Shown one piece after another: positions 14,303 through 22,833 of a stretch of DNA of 34,991 bases (the first letter of the stretch is position 1; each line of letters starts with the position of its first letter). The DNA comes from Bacillus sp. AFS088145. GTDB lineage: Bacteria; Bacillota; Bacilli; Bacillales; Bacillaceae_G. The notes below the pieces were generated by a model that did not search any database, was not told where the DNA came from, and saw only the letters and a list, made by a program, of their open reading frames with translations. Made by a program: the position numbers and the translations under genes. The DNA lies in assembly GCF_002564465.1 (NCBI RefSeq), contig NZ_NUUX01000034.1:49647-84637 (forward strand), in the 5' to 3' direction.

Positions 14303-15571
14303 TTATTCATCTACTCCACACCAATCTAGTAATGTGAAGGCAATTACCTCCGCACAACGAAATAATTCATCTAGATCAATGTATTCATTTGGATAATGTG
14401 CAACCTTCGTTTCCCCTGGTCCAAACACAATAGTAGGTATTTGTTTTATCTGTGTAAATAAGCCTCCGTCTGTACCCCAGGGAGAGGCTTCAATAATCGG
14501 GTCTTTTTTATAAACATATTGATAGGATTTCTTCAGAGAATCCATAAATGGATGCCCAAGATCGATACTACCGGGTAACCATCTTGCTCCAAAAAATTCA
14601 ACCTCAACCGGATTTTCAATAAACCAATCATCAATTAATGAGAGTGTTTTAAGCCACCTCGTTATTTCAAGTTTAGCTTCTTCGATTGTTTCATCTGGTG
14701 AAACACCTAGCCTTCCCTCAAGCGTAACTAAATCTGAGACAGAGGAGGGCCAAGTCCCCCCATTTATTTTTCCGATATTAATTGGAATTGGAATTGGCAC
14801 ATTTTTGTATAGTGGATTATCTAGTAATCTTGTATTTCGAACTTTTTCTAATTGATTTATATGATTAATTACCATCATAGTTTTTTCAATTGCACTAACA
14901 CCTTCATACCTCGTTCCACCGTGGGCAACTTTACCTTTTACTTTTATTCGAAACCAAACACTACCTTGCTGTTTCGGAAATATTTTCATTTTAGTTGGTT
15001 CTGGAATAAGGACAGCATCTGCTTCGTATCCTCGTAATATCGTTGCTAGCGTACCTGCCCCTCCGCTTTCTTCCTCAATAACACTTTCAAAATAGATGTC
15101 GCCTTTAAGTGGAATATTACATTTTTTTATTGCCTCGATCGCAAATAATGCAGCAACATTTCCGCCCTTCATATCTGTAGTTCCCCTACCATATAAGCGA
15201 TTACCTACGATTACACCGCTATACGGATGGCGCTCCCAACTACTTATTTCACCTTCAGGAACCACATCAATATGCCCATTTAATATAATCGATCTACCAT
15301 TTCCTGTTCCCTTTAAAATTGCAACGATATTCGGACTATCTTCAAATGAAGTTCGTTCTGAAATAAAATAGGATGATTTTTTTAATTCCTCAATTGGCGG
15401 CTCAAAGCGATCAATCACTAATCCAAGATTCTGTAAATAATTTGAGACAATTTTTTGTGCAGCAGCTTCATTTCCTGAAACACTTTTTTCACGAACTAGA
15501 TTCTGAAGTAATTCAATTGCCTTGTTCTTATTTTTATGAATGTAGTCATTAACCTTAGCTTTCAAATCCAA
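14303..15571 (-). CDS. yodQ: M20 family deacylase YodQ (ArgE/DapE-like)
   Basis: A 422-residue zinc-dependent amidohydrolase. Metal and catalytic positions are intact: NGHIDVVP (H100, D102), GRGTTDMKGG (D133) and EEESGG (catalytic Glu about 166, ligand about 167); the late His ligand is in FGPGETKVAHYPNEYI. The dimerisation lid lies between, around residues 200-310. In bacilli yodQ belongs to the lysine 2,3-aminomutase cluster, where a deacylase would remove an acetyl group from a beta-lysine-derived intermediate. Start is TTG 15571, nine bases after GGGAG; a second TTG two codons on is possible. It begins six bases after the yodR stop and is the last gene of the operon here; yodP and kamA do not follow. 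Confidence 0.85.
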   Translation of the reverse strand: MDLKAKVNDYIHKNKNKAIELLQNLVREKSVSGNEAAAQKIVSNYLQNLGLVIDRFEPPIEELKKSSYFISERTSFEDSPNIVAILKGTGNGRSIILNGHIDVVPEGEISSWERHPYSGVIVGNRLYGRGTTDMKGGNVAALFAIEAIKKCNIPLKGDIYFESVIEEESGGAGTLATILRGYEADAVLIPEPTKMKIFPKQQGSVWFRIKVKGKVAHGGTRYEGVSAIEKTMMVINHINQLEKVRNTRLLDNPLYKNVPIPIPINIGKINGGTWPSSVSDLVTLEGRLGVSPDETIEEAKLEITRWLKTLSLIDDWFIENPVEVEFFGARWLPGSIDLGHPFMDSLKKSYQYVYKKDPIIEASPWGTDGGLFTQIKQIPTIVFGPGETKVAHYPNEYIDLDELFRCAEVIAFTLLDWCGVDE

Positions 15572-15577
15572 TTTTGA

Positions 15578-16261
15578 TCACTCCCAACGATGAACAATAA
15601 CATTTGGGTTCACAAATAGTGGCGCACCAGTTTTCTCAATCACATCACTGACTAAATATGGAGACATTACTTCATTTAACCAAAGCTCTCCACTTTCTTT
15701 TTTAACTTCAATTACGGCCATTTCAGTAATGATTAAATCTACGCAATTTGGAGATGTAAGAGGAAGTGTACATTCAGAGACTATTTTAGGGTCACCATTT
15801 TTATTAGTATGGTTCATTAAAACAATTACTTTTTTTGATTTTTGAGCTAAGTCCATTGCTCCACCAATTCCTGGCACTCTTTTACCAGGAACAATCCAAT
15901 TTGCTAAATCGCCATTTTTACTGACTTCGAGAGCACCTAGTACTGTTAAATCTAATAAACCTTTTCGAATAATCGCAAAGGCTATACTACTATCAAAATA
16001 ACTGGAACCTGGAATTAATGTTACAGGTAATCCTGCAGCATTACATAAATTCTCGTCTTCTTCACCTTTTAGCGGAGTAGGCCCTAATCCTAACACGCCA
16101 TTTTCTGCATGGAACATTACTTGGCAATCATCCGGTAAATAATTAGGGATAAGTGAAGGAATTCCAATCCCAAGATTCACAATCATACCGCTCTTTACTT
16201 CTTTTGCTGCTCGTTTTGCCATCATTTCCCTAGGATTTATTTTTCCCAAACCCACTTCCAA
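15578..16261 (-). CDS. yodR: CoA-transferase subunit B (YodR)
   Basis: A 227-residue beta subunit of a family I 3-oxoacid CoA-transferase. VNLGIGIPSLIPNYL and FHAENGVLGLGP are the class signature; E53 in HAENG is the glutamate that forms the CoA thioester intermediate. It works as a heterodimer or heterotetramer with YodS, moving CoA onto the keto-acid produced in the pathway. The start overlaps yodS by 25 bases: TTG 16261 has AAGGAG four bases away, while GTG 16255 is ten bases away, and either could serve. Very tight packing indicates translational coupling with both neighbours. Confidence 0.87.
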   Translation of the reverse strand: MEVGLGKINPREMMAKRAAKEVKSGMIVNLGIGIPSLIPNYLPDDCQVMFHAENGVLGLGPTPLKGEEDENLCNAAGLPVTLIPGSSYFDSSIAFAIIRKGLLDLTVLGALEVSKNGDLANWIVPGKRVPGIGGAMDLAQKSKKVIVLMNHTNKNGDPKIVSECTLPLTSPNCVDLIITEMAVIEVKKESGELWLNEVMSPYLVSDVIEKTGAPLFVNPNVIVHRWE

Positions 16262-16932
16262 TTCACTCCTTCCGATTGAACGATGTGGTTTACGAAAGCG
16301 CCAGGTACGATAATTTCTTCAGGTTCTAATGCTCCTAAAGGAACAATTTCATCAACTTCCACAATTGTGATTTTTCCGGCCATTGCTACATAAGGATTCG
16401 TATTGCGAGCACTCTTATCAAAAACTAAATTCCCAAAGGGGTCTGCTTTCTTCGCATATACAATTGAAACATCTGAAATGAGTGGAGTTTCAACTAAGTA
16501 CTCTTTCCCAAATACATTCACTCTCTGTTTATCAACATCTATTACACTATCAATCCCAATATCTACTAAAACGCCACCTAATCCAACTCCACCCGCTCGA
16601 ATCCGTTCGATAAATGTACCTTGGGGACTGAACTCTATTTCTAACGTACCATCTGTCATTTGCTTTCCAGCATTCGGATTTGATCCGATATGCGTTGTAA
16701 TCATTTTTTTTACTCTTTTAGCCGTCACTAATTGTCCGATTCCAACATCAGGAAACCCCGTATCATTTCCAATTAGAGTAAGATCTTTCACACCTTTCTC
16801 TAAAATGCTCCTTATTAATGTTGGTGGGTTACCGATTCCTCCAAACCCACCGAACATTAACACCATATCATCTTTAAAATAAAGCAAAGCTTCTTCAATA
16901 CTAATGATTTTTCCGAAAGTATTGATTGCCAT
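16237..16932 (-). CDS. yodS: CoA-transferase subunit A (YodS)
   Basis: A 231-residue alpha subunit of the family I CoA-transferase. MVLMFGGFGGIGNPPTLI (residues 23-40) is the CoA-transferase 1 signature with its oxyanion loop; ARNTNPYVAMAGKITIVEVD and EEIIVPGAFVNHIVQ close the domain. Start is ATG 16932 with AAAGGAG eight bases upstream; the A of this ATG is the last base of the yodT stop (TAATG). The gene lies between yodT and yodR in the same operon. A long open frame on the opposite strand (16403-16882) is a codon-bias shadow. Confidence 0.87.
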   Translation of the reverse strand: MAINTFGKIISIEEALLYFKDDMVLMFGGFGGIGNPPTLIRSILEKGVKDLTLIGNDTGFPDVGIGQLVTAKRVKKMITTHIGSNPNAGKQMTDGTLEIEFSPQGTFIERIRAGGVGLGGVLVDIGIDSVIDVDKQRVNVFGKEYLVETPLISDVSIVYAKKADPFGNLVFDKSARNTNPYVAMAGKITIVEVDEIVPLGALEPEEIIVPGAFVNHIVQSEGVNWKWVWEK

Positions 16933-18260
16933 TATTCGTTCTCCTTTGCTTCTTGATTTAGCTCATTAAATACTTCCTTCAATAAAGTTAGCAATTCATT
17001 TACTTGCGCATCAGAAATGACTAAAGGTGGAGAAAGCAAGAAACTATTTTCAGATCTTCCATATGGACCACTAACAGATGGATACAGTAATAATCCATGA
17101 TTTTTAGCAATCTCAATTACACGATTTGTTACACTTTTACACTCAAACAAATCTTCATTTATTTCGATACCAATCAGTAGCCCTTCACCCCTGACATCGA
17201 ATAGAAAAGGATACTCTTTCTGCCATTCTCTTAGTTTTAACTTGATCTTTTCACCTTGTATTTTAGAATTTTGTACTAAGCCATTTTTTTCGACATAGTT
17301 TAAAACCGCTAAAGCTATACTTGCTGATAGAGGATTCGCACTAAACGTATGTCCACTCATAACAAGTCGACTGCCCTCTAAAATAGGTTGCATTACACGA
17401 TCACTTGCGATTGCTACAGCAATTGGCGTATAACCAGCCGCCAATCCCTTACCGAGGACTAATAAATCGGGCACACAATTCCAATGGTTCATACCGAACA
17501 TTTCCCCAGTTCTACCTATTCCCGTCATTACTTCGTCCGCAATAAGTAGCACATCGTGTTTATCACAAATTTCTTTAATTTTTTCATAATATCCTTTTGG
17601 AGGAGTTAACGCACCTCCTGCCGCACCAACAATAGGTTCAGCTATAAAGGCTGCTACATTTTCAGATCCTAATTTCTGAATTGTACGTTCAAGTGCAGTC
17701 GCACAAAGTAAACCACAATTTTCAGGCTCTAATTCAAATGGGCACCTTTTGCAATACGGCGCTTCAACCATTGGATAATCCTCTAGTAAACTAGTAAAAC
17801 GTTTCCTCCTTAAAGGATGCCCTGACATAGATAAAGATCCGATGGTGATACCATGGTAGCTCATGCTCCTTGATATAATCTTCGTTTTCGTATGAATTCC
17901 TCTTTCTTGAAAATGTTGTATCGCCATTTTCATAGCTGTTTCAGTTGCTTCAGTACCACTATTAACAAAAAAACTCCAGTTTAAATCTCCAGGTGCTAAC
18001 TGAGCTATTTTTTCAGCTAATTGTTCTGCCGCCTCACTCGTAAACTGTGATCTATAAACAAACGCCACTTTAGAGGCCTGTTTTACCATTTCATCAATTA
18101 TTTCCTTAACACCATGGCCAATACTTGCAGCAACTGCACCCGAAGAACCATCAATATATTTCTTTCCTTGCTTGTCCCATAGGTAGATAGTTTCTCCTCG
18201 ATCAATTGTTGGATAACGATCACCTACAAGTGGTTTTATTAAATAATCCCTTTTAGTCAT
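16932..18260 (-). CDS. yodT: Class III aminotransferase YodT
   Basis: A 442-residue PLP-dependent aminotransferase of the omega type. SGTEATE (101-107) binds the cofactor phosphate, D242 in ADEVMTGIGRTG contacts the ring nitrogen, and K271 in LVLGKGLAAGYTP is the Schiff-base lysine. An insertion with C170-X2-C173-X8-C182-X3-C186 is typical of YodT-like enzymes and could hold a structural metal (inference). In the bacillar pathway it would transaminate a beta-lysine derivative, feeding the YodR/YodS CoA-transferase. Start is ATG 18260 after a modest GGTGGGA site. First gene of the operon; upstream is a CATATAGTA element like a late-sporulation -10. Confidence 0.87.
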   Translation of the reverse strand: MTKRDYLIKPLVGDRYPTIDRGETIYLWDKQGKKYIDGSSGAVAASIGHGVKEIIDEMVKQASKVAFVYRSQFTSEAAEQLAEKIAQLAPGDLNWSFFVNSGTEATETAMKMAIQHFQERGIHTKTKIISRSMSYHGITIGSLSMSGHPLRRKRFTSLLEDYPMVEAPYCKRCPFELEPENCGLLCATALERTIQKLGSENVAAFIAEPIVGAAGGALTPPKGYYEKIKEICDKHDVLLIADEVMTGIGRTGEMFGMNHWNCVPDLLVLGKGLAAGYTPIAVAIASDRVMQPILEGSRLVMSGHTFSANPLSASIALAVLNYVEKNGLVQNSKIQGEKIKLKLREWQKEYPFLFDVRGEGLLIGIEINEDLFECKSVTNRVIEIAKNHGLLLYPSVSGPYGRSENSFLLSPPLVISDAQVNELLTLLKEVFNELNQEAKENE

Positions 18261-18291
18261 ACTATCCCACCATCTTTCACTTAGATCTCAT

Positions 18292-18300
18292 TACTATATG
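18292..18300 (-). promoter_or_regulatory. Candidate sporulation-type -10 element before yodT
   Basis: Minus strand CATATAGTA fits the sigma-K -10 pattern CATANNNTA and differs by about one base from the sigma-E CATACAHT. The -35 is poor: no AC at 16-17 bases and no ATATT at 14. No sigma-54 TGGCAC-N5-TTGC site is present either. Related B. subtilis genes are transcribed in the mother cell, which makes this worth listing. Confidence 0.3.
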
Positions 18301-18379
18301 TATAGTTGAAAGGGCATGAAGTTAGACTAATGAAAAACAATAGGGTTTACTTCGACTAGAATAATGTTGATTACAACTG

Positions 18380-18403
18380 AAAAAGACCACATAAATGTGG
18401 TCT
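18380..18403 (-). terminator. Terminator of the 18467-19246 unit
   Basis: AGACCACAT and ATGTGGTCT (18384-18403) form a compact perfect stem; on the minus strand TTTTTC follows. It lies 60 bases after the stop codon at 18467 and ahead of yodT. Confidence 0.7.
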
Positions 18404-18466
18404 CAACTTTTCTTAATGTATGTAGCAAACGAATACGTTAGTTTACAACGAAGCTATTAATAACTT

Positions 18467-18763
18467 TTAAGTTAAAGGATTAAAAATTACAGGAGCATTT
18501 AATTCGATTTGAACTTTTTTTGCCAATAAAGCTCCCGTTTGATTATGTTTAATTTTCTTATCTTCTGGTAGTGATGGTGCTTTAAATAAATCTACTGAAT
18601 TTAGATATTCAAGTACCCATGATATTAATTCTCTAGATAACTCTTCAGATATTAGGAGGTCATCGATATCAAAATTCCAATTACACTTTGCACACCAAAT
18701 GGGATCAGCAAAATCTGCTTCTACTCTATATAATTCAGTATGACTACATTTATTTTTATAAAT
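18467..18763 (-). CDS. Hypothetical protein with only an ATT start
   Basis: A 99-codon open frame without ATG, GTG or TTG at its head. The first codons after AAAAGGGG (18780-18773) read ATT TTT ATT ATT TAT AAA AAT AAA TGT, and ATT 18763 is nine bases from the site, ATT 18766 six. The product would be (M)YKNKCSHTELYRVEA, then WCAKCNWNFDIDDL with CxxC plus an early Cys, possibly a small zinc site, and an acidic helical middle. I recall similar unnamed Bacillus proteins beginning at this point with ATG. It is either translated from ATT, as infC is, or lost its start codon. It lies 40 bases behind the disrupted gene at 18803-19246, on the same strand. Function unknown. Confidence 0.6.
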   Translation of the reverse strand: MYKNKCSHTELYRVEADFADPIWCAKCNWNFDIDDLLISEELSRELISWVLEYLNSVDLFKAPSLPEDKKIKHNQTGALLAKKVQIELNAPVIFNPLT

Positions 18764-18802
18764 AATAAAAATCCCCTTTTATTTTAATTGCAAAATTTCT
18801 AT

Positions 18803-19246
18803 TTATATTCGATTCTTTGTAATATTTAACGCTGAAATTATCGCTTTTTTATAACTTTGATCATCAAAGTAAAGTGGACATAAATCTAGTTTCCTTTCAT
18901 AATCATAATTATAATCACCCAGATAAAAATCTTTCTAAATAACTTTATTATCAAGTAAATCTATTTTTGCTGAAATGAACCCACAGTCTAAGTCCCCACA
19001 ATCTGGACAAATTAAGATTGGAATACGATACCATAATAGTTCATGTGGTTTTTCAAGTAAGAAGTACTTGATCATATCGCTTTGAAATTCAACAGCTCCC
19101 CAGCCTAAACTTGGTATGAAATTATATTTAATTAATTTCTGATAAAGAGAAATACCATCAATGATTAGATCATTAAATTCAATTTCTTTGTCATTAATTA
19201 TTTCTTTTCGAATTTTAATTTCTAAATTGTTTAATTTATTCATCAT
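18803..19246 (-). pseudogene. Hypothetical gene interrupted by an in-frame amber codon
   Basis: The frame opens at ATG 19246 (MMNKLNNLEIKIRKEI...) and reaches TAG at 18935-18937 after 103 codons, then continues in the same frame for 43 sense codons (KDFYLGDYNYDYERKLDLCP ... ITKNRI) to TAA at 18803. The junction reads DNKVI-TAG-KDFYLG; a TGG-to-TAG change would restore one 147-residue protein. The first part has PDCGDLDCGF and WGAVEFQ, the second a Tyr/Asp-rich tail with a Cys. I do not recognise a function; unnamed Bacillus proteins of this look exist. Its partner at 18467-18763 has also lost a normal start, so the unit seems to be decaying. Confidence 0.7.
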
Positions 19247-19402
19247 TACACCACGGATTAATTCTATTTTTCATAAAATCTCTAATTCTCGCGTAGGAAT
19301 TATCAAGTTTCTGACCTTCAGCCTAAGTATGACATAATATCCCCTCAATATTAATCTATTTATAGGACGTTGAATAAAAAACCTTTATTCCACAGCCCTA
19401 AA

Positions 19403-19435
19403 TAAAAAAAGCTTAGAGAAGATTCCTCTCTTAGC
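19403..19435 (-). terminator. Terminator of yqjP-yqjQ
   Basis: AGCTTAGAGAAG...CTCTCTTAGCT (19410-19435) forms a stem on a short loop, with seven T after it on the minus strand and TTTTT on the plus strand. A second hairpin, AAGCTGT/ACAGCTT (19453-19473), sits between it and the yqjQ stop. Confidence 0.75.
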
Positions 19436-19477
19436 TCTTTTTAACCTAATCTAAGCTGTCTCTATGAACAGCTTCTG

Positions 19478-20266
19478 TTATTTTTTATTTCCGAATTTCA
19501 TCATTAAGTAATAACTTACTTTAGGGAATACTGAATAAACTTTTGCTCCAAATCCCATCCATGAAGGTAGATCGATTTCATGAACATTTTTTCCAATTAA
19601 AGAAATAACTTTCGAAGCAACTTTTTCTGGGTCCAGCATCATTTTCCGAACAGATTTTGCGTATGATCCTGACTCATCTGCAATATCAAAAAATGGTGTA
19701 TCCATTGGACCTGGATTTATATTCGTAATATAGATACCGTCTTTTTCAACTTCTTGTCTCAAAGCATTACTGAATCCTAGTACTGCATGCTTAGAACCTG
19801 CATATGCTGCAGCCTTCGAAGTTGCAATCTTACCAGCTAAAGAAGCGATATTAATAATATGTCCCTTCCCTTTCAGCTTCATAGACGTAAGGGCAAGCTT
19901 TGAACAAATCATGACCCCAAATACATTGACATCAAACATTTGCTTCATATCTTGAAGTGACATTTGTTCAACTGTTTGAAATAGACCATACCCTGCATTA
20001 TTTATTAAAACATCGATTCCATCAAATTGCTCTTCGATTTGATGAAATGCATCGTATACTGCATTTTCATCTGTCACATCTACAACAAAATAATGACATT
20101 TAACCGGAAAATCTTCTTGTATTTTTGCCTTTAAGTTTTTTAGCTCTGATTCTCTTCTAGCAATTAAGACGATATTAGCGCCTTGTTTTGCTGCTGTTAA
20201 AGCTAAATACTTCCCAAGACCACTCGAAGCACCTGTTATTACTACCGTTTGGTTACTTAACCTCAA
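19478..20266 (-). CDS. yqjQ: Short-chain dehydrogenase/reductase YqjQ
   Basis: A 262-residue classical SDR. TGASSGLG (11-18) is the NAD(P) glycine motif, NNAG (89-92) stabilises the sheet, and S142, Y155 and K159 (YAGSK) are the catalytic residues. NPGPMDTPF follows as usual. R38/R39 after beta2 suggests NADP preference (inference). The substrate is unknown. Start is TTG 20266, preceded by GAGGTGG at good distance; no ATG lies nearby. It begins 15 bases after yqjP, and the order yqjP-yqjQ next to proI matches B. subtilis, which fixes the name better than the sequence does. Confidence 0.85.
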   Translation of the reverse strand: MRLSNQTVVITGASSGLGKYLALTAAKQGANIVLIARRESELKNLKAKIQEDFPVKCHYFVVDVTDENAVYDAFHQIEEQFDGIDVLINNAGYGLFQTVEQMSLQDMKQMFDVNVFGVMICSKLALTSMKLKGKGHIINIASLAGKIATSKAAAYAGSKHAVLGFSNALRQEVEKDGIYITNINPGPMDTPFFDIADESGSYAKSVRKMMLDPEKVASKVISLIGKNVHEIDLPSWMGFGAKVYSVFPKVSYYLMMKFGNKK

Positions 20267-20281
20267 AAATTCCCACCTCTA

Positions 20282-21262
20282 TTATTGACTGACTGAATGC
20301 TCATTCGTTTTATACTCAAGTATACCATCATTTCGTTCATTTAAACTAATAAAACCTAAGTTTTCCAGGTAGTCTAATTGACCAATTGTTTCAGATAAAG
20401 TAAGTGAAAGTTGTTTTTGATAAACCTTTGGAAATAACATTTGGCAGACTTCATATGCAGTTAACGGTTGTTTTTTAATCATTTCATATACTTTTTCAGC
20501 TCTAGCTTTTTGCTTTTCTAATCTACTTTTTACTAACCCTTTAATATCTGTAACTGGTTCACCATGTCCAGTATATAATTTTGTAATCGGAAGTTCAGCT
20601 ATTCTTTGTAAAGAGTGATTGTATTGTAATAATGGTTTTACACGTTCGGTTTCACCATTTAATGGCGGCTCAATAATTGGGTTTGACGAAACCTTATCTA
20701 ATAATAAATCTCCTCCGAATGCAATGCCATCATCCTCACTAATTAAAGAAATATGAGAAGTTGCATGACCAGGTGTGTACAATACTTTCAATCCAAAAAT
20801 ACTATCAATTCGATCGCCTTCATCTATAGTATGAGTTAAAGAACGAATACTAGTATATGGCATTTTCTCTGTTGTACGTGGCATTCTTTGTACATATTCT
20901 TGTGGTACACCGTATAATAGTGCATTTTCAATAAAGTACTCATTATAGTAATTTAGGAATGATTGTTCCTGAGTTAAATACGGAATATTTCGTTCATGAC
21001 CTAAAATCTTCACATCTTCATTGAACTCTTCTAGTAATCCTGCATGGTCTGGATGATGATGAGTTAAAATGACTTGTTCAATATCTTCTAATTTATATCC
21101 TATTTTATCTAATTCACTTTTAAGTGCATCCAATGTATCCGCTGTATTCGTTCCTGTATCAATTAAAGTCAATAAATCACCTTCAACTAAAAAAACATTT
21201 ACTGTATTCATTGCATAAGGTACCGGGAGTGTAATTTGGTGAATCTTATCTTCAGGGATCAT
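20282..21262 (-). CDS. yqjP: Metallo-beta-lactamase-fold hydrolase YqjP
   Basis: A 326-residue MBL-fold protein. THHHPDH (67-73) is the HxHxDH zinc motif with H68, H70, D72 and H73; YTPGHATSHISLI supplies the third His, GDLLLDK the bridging Asp, and YTGHGEP the last His. A C-terminal winged-helix-like region (about 250-326: LTAYEVCQMLFP, GQLDYLENLGFISL) is typical of glyoxalase II-like/LACTB2-type proteins. The substrate is unknown. Start is ATG 21262 with AAGGAGG seven bases upstream. It heads an operon with yqjQ and is divergent from proI. Confidence 0.87.
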   Translation of the reverse strand: MIPEDKIHQITLPVPYAMNTVNVFLVEGDLLTLIDTGTNTADTLDALKSELDKIGYKLEDIEQVILTHHHPDHAGLLEEFNEDVKILGHERNIPYLTQEQSFLNYYNEYFIENALLYGVPQEYVQRMPRTTEKMPYTSIRSLTHTIDEGDRIDSIFGLKVLYTPGHATSHISLISEDDGIAFGGDLLLDKVSSNPIIEPPLNGETERVKPLLQYNHSLQRIAELPITKLYTGHGEPVTDIKGLVKSRLEKQKARAEKVYEMIKKQPLTAYEVCQMLFPKVYQKQLSLTLSETIGQLDYLENLGFISLNERNDGILEYKTNEHSVSQ

Positions 21263-21586
21263 GTTAATTCCTCCTTATCTGAATCTTCTTACAGTTAATT
21301 CTAATATACATTTTAAAAAATACAAACAAAGATGATTAGAATTTTACATTAATATAAAGACAGAATCTAGAGTGTACAGAAAACACGGGGATCAAAAAAA
21401 GGTATCAATCGTTCCAAAACTAAAAAAATTTCCCAATTACTTCTTTTCTGCTTAAAATTTTTCCTTCAACTAAATATTATTTAAAAATATTTTTGAAAAA
21501 TTATATAAAAGTAATATGTCAACAAGGAATATAGCATTAATTTCTCTAATATAAATATTTATTACAATAGAGGTGAGGTGAATGTA
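21263..21586. other. Divergent intergenic region yqjP/proI
   Basis: A 324-base A/T-rich gap between two divergent starts. It must hold both promoters, but neither strand shows a convincing -35/-10 pair; the best on the plus strand is a TTGAAA near 21494 with a poor -10. There is no conserved leader structure, T box or open frame that I can support. Confidence 0.5.
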
Positions 21587-22426
21587 ATGTTTCTAGGAAA
21601 AGTTACGTTTATTGGTGCAGGTAGTATCGCAGAAGCATTAATTGCAGGATTAATTGATAGTGGGTATATTGAGAGTGATCAAATTGCAATCACAAATAGG
21701 GGGGATTTAGAGCGTTTAGATAGTTTACATACAAAATATGGTGTATTAGCTACTACTAACCGTCAGCTAGCAATCTCTGGTTCAAGTGTAGTTTTTTTAG
21801 CGATGAAACCTAAAGATGTTACAATCGCTCTTGATCAAATTAAAAGTTTTTTCAATGAAAAACAATTAATTATTTCCTTAGTAGCAGGTGTTACAATCAG
21901 TACAATTAAACAGTTACTAGGAAATGAAAATCTAAATATTGTTCGTGCAATGCCAACCACTTCTTCACTCGTTAGAAAATCTGCTACAGCACTTTCATAT
22001 TCAGATGAAGTTCCTTTTGAAAAAGTGCAAACAGCAAAAAGGTTATTTGAGCGTGTCGGAATTGTCGCTAAAGTTGAAGAAGACGAATTACATGCAATGA
22101 CTGGATTATTTGGTAGTGGTCCAGCCTATATATATTATGTTATCGAACAATTTGAACGAGCTGCAATGGCATTAGGGATCCATCGTGATATTGCCAAGCC
22201 TTTTATTCAGCAAACTTTAATGGGTTCAATTTCAATGCTTCAAGAAACGAATAAATCTCCATTGACTTTGAGGAAGAAAGTTACAAGCCCAAATGGCACT
22301 ACTCAAGCTGGGATAACTGTTCTTGAAGACCGTGAAGTTGCTAATTCATTTTTAAATTGCTTTATTGAAGCAACTGTTCGTTCACGTGAGATCCAAGAGG
22401 AATATGAAAAAATTAATAAAATTTAA
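21587..22426 (+). CDS. proI: Pyrroline-5-carboxylate reductase
   Basis: A 279-residue NAD(P)H-dependent enzyme for the last step of proline synthesis. The Rossmann motif GAGSIAEALIAG lies at the N-terminus, LAMKPKD and VAGVTISTIK follow, and IVRAMPTTSSLVRKSATAL matches the RAMPNT substrate/NADP loop with Thr for the usual Asn. The C-terminal dimer helix contains GSGPAYIYYVIEQF and VTSPNGTTQAGI, the proline-binding P5CR signature. The paralogue identity (ProI rather than ProG or ProH) rests on the neighbours yqjP-yqjQ, as in B. subtilis. Start at ATG 21587, six bases after GAGGTG; a GTG three codons earlier overlaps the ribosome site. Confidence 0.9.
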   Translation: MFLGKVTFIGAGSIAEALIAGLIDSGYIESDQIAITNRGDLERLDSLHTKYGVLATTNRQLAISGSSVVFLAMKPKDVTIALDQIKSFFNEKQLIISLVAGVTISTIKQLLGNENLNIVRAMPTTSSLVRKSATALSYSDEVPFEKVQTAKRLFERVGIVAKVEEDELHAMTGLFGSGPAYIYYVIEQFERAAMALGIHRDIAKPFIQQTLMGSISMLQETNKSPLTLRKKVTSPNGTTQAGITVLEDREVANSFLNCFIEATVRSREIQEEYEKINKI

Positions 22427-22505
22427 TCAGCTTGTCATGACTCTCTTCTTTAGTTAATAAAATGATACAGGTAACTGTGTTGTCCTAAGGGGGGAGAGTT
22501 TTCTG

Positions 22506-22757
22506 ATGAAAATAACAAACAGTAGAGTATTACGAGCAAGTATTAAGCGTATTCTCATTACAATTGCTTTAATCGTTACACTAGTTTTAATTGTTGGCTT
22601 TCTAACAATCAGTTATGTTGTTGGCAATTCAATGGTAGAAGCAAAGGGAAAACCACTTAGCTACCCTCAAAAAGTATCAACTCTCCTACTATTAAAATTC
22701 GATTCATTAAAGAAAAATAAAGAATCAAATCATGAAGTACATAATAAGCTAAATTAA
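22506..22757 (+). CDS. Small single-pass membrane protein, unknown
   Basis: An 83-residue protein: a basic N-terminus (MKITNSRVLRASIKR), one long hydrophobic helix (about 16-42, ILITIALIVTLVLIVGFL), then a polar tail (VEAKGKPLSYPQKVSTLL, SLKKNKESNHEVHNKLN). With the basic side first it should sit N-in/C-out. The hydrophobic segment lacks a signal-peptidase site, so it is an anchor. I do not recognise it. GGGGGGAGAG lies seven bases before the ATG. It follows proI by 80 bases on the same strand and ends before a strong terminator, so it may be cotranscribed with proI. Confidence 0.75.
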   Translation: MKITNSRVLRASIKRILITIALIVTLVLIVGFLTISYVVGNSMVEAKGKPLSYPQKVSTLLLLKFDSLKKNKESNHEVHNKLN

Positions 22758-22833
22758 GGGTTTAACTAAGTTCAAGCCGATCAAACTGGCATCAAAATTT
22801 AAAAATTAAATTTAAAATAAGCTTACTAAATAA

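Noticed and set aside
16403-16882. 159-codon open frame on the plus strand
   Set aside because: It is antisense to yodS, has no ribosome site, and is rich in Pro, Ile and Thr as expected from the complement of a Gly/Val-rich gene.
21263-21586. T-box or other leader element before proI
   Set aside because: No T-box sequence (UGGNACCGCG-like), specifier loop or terminator is visible in the gap.
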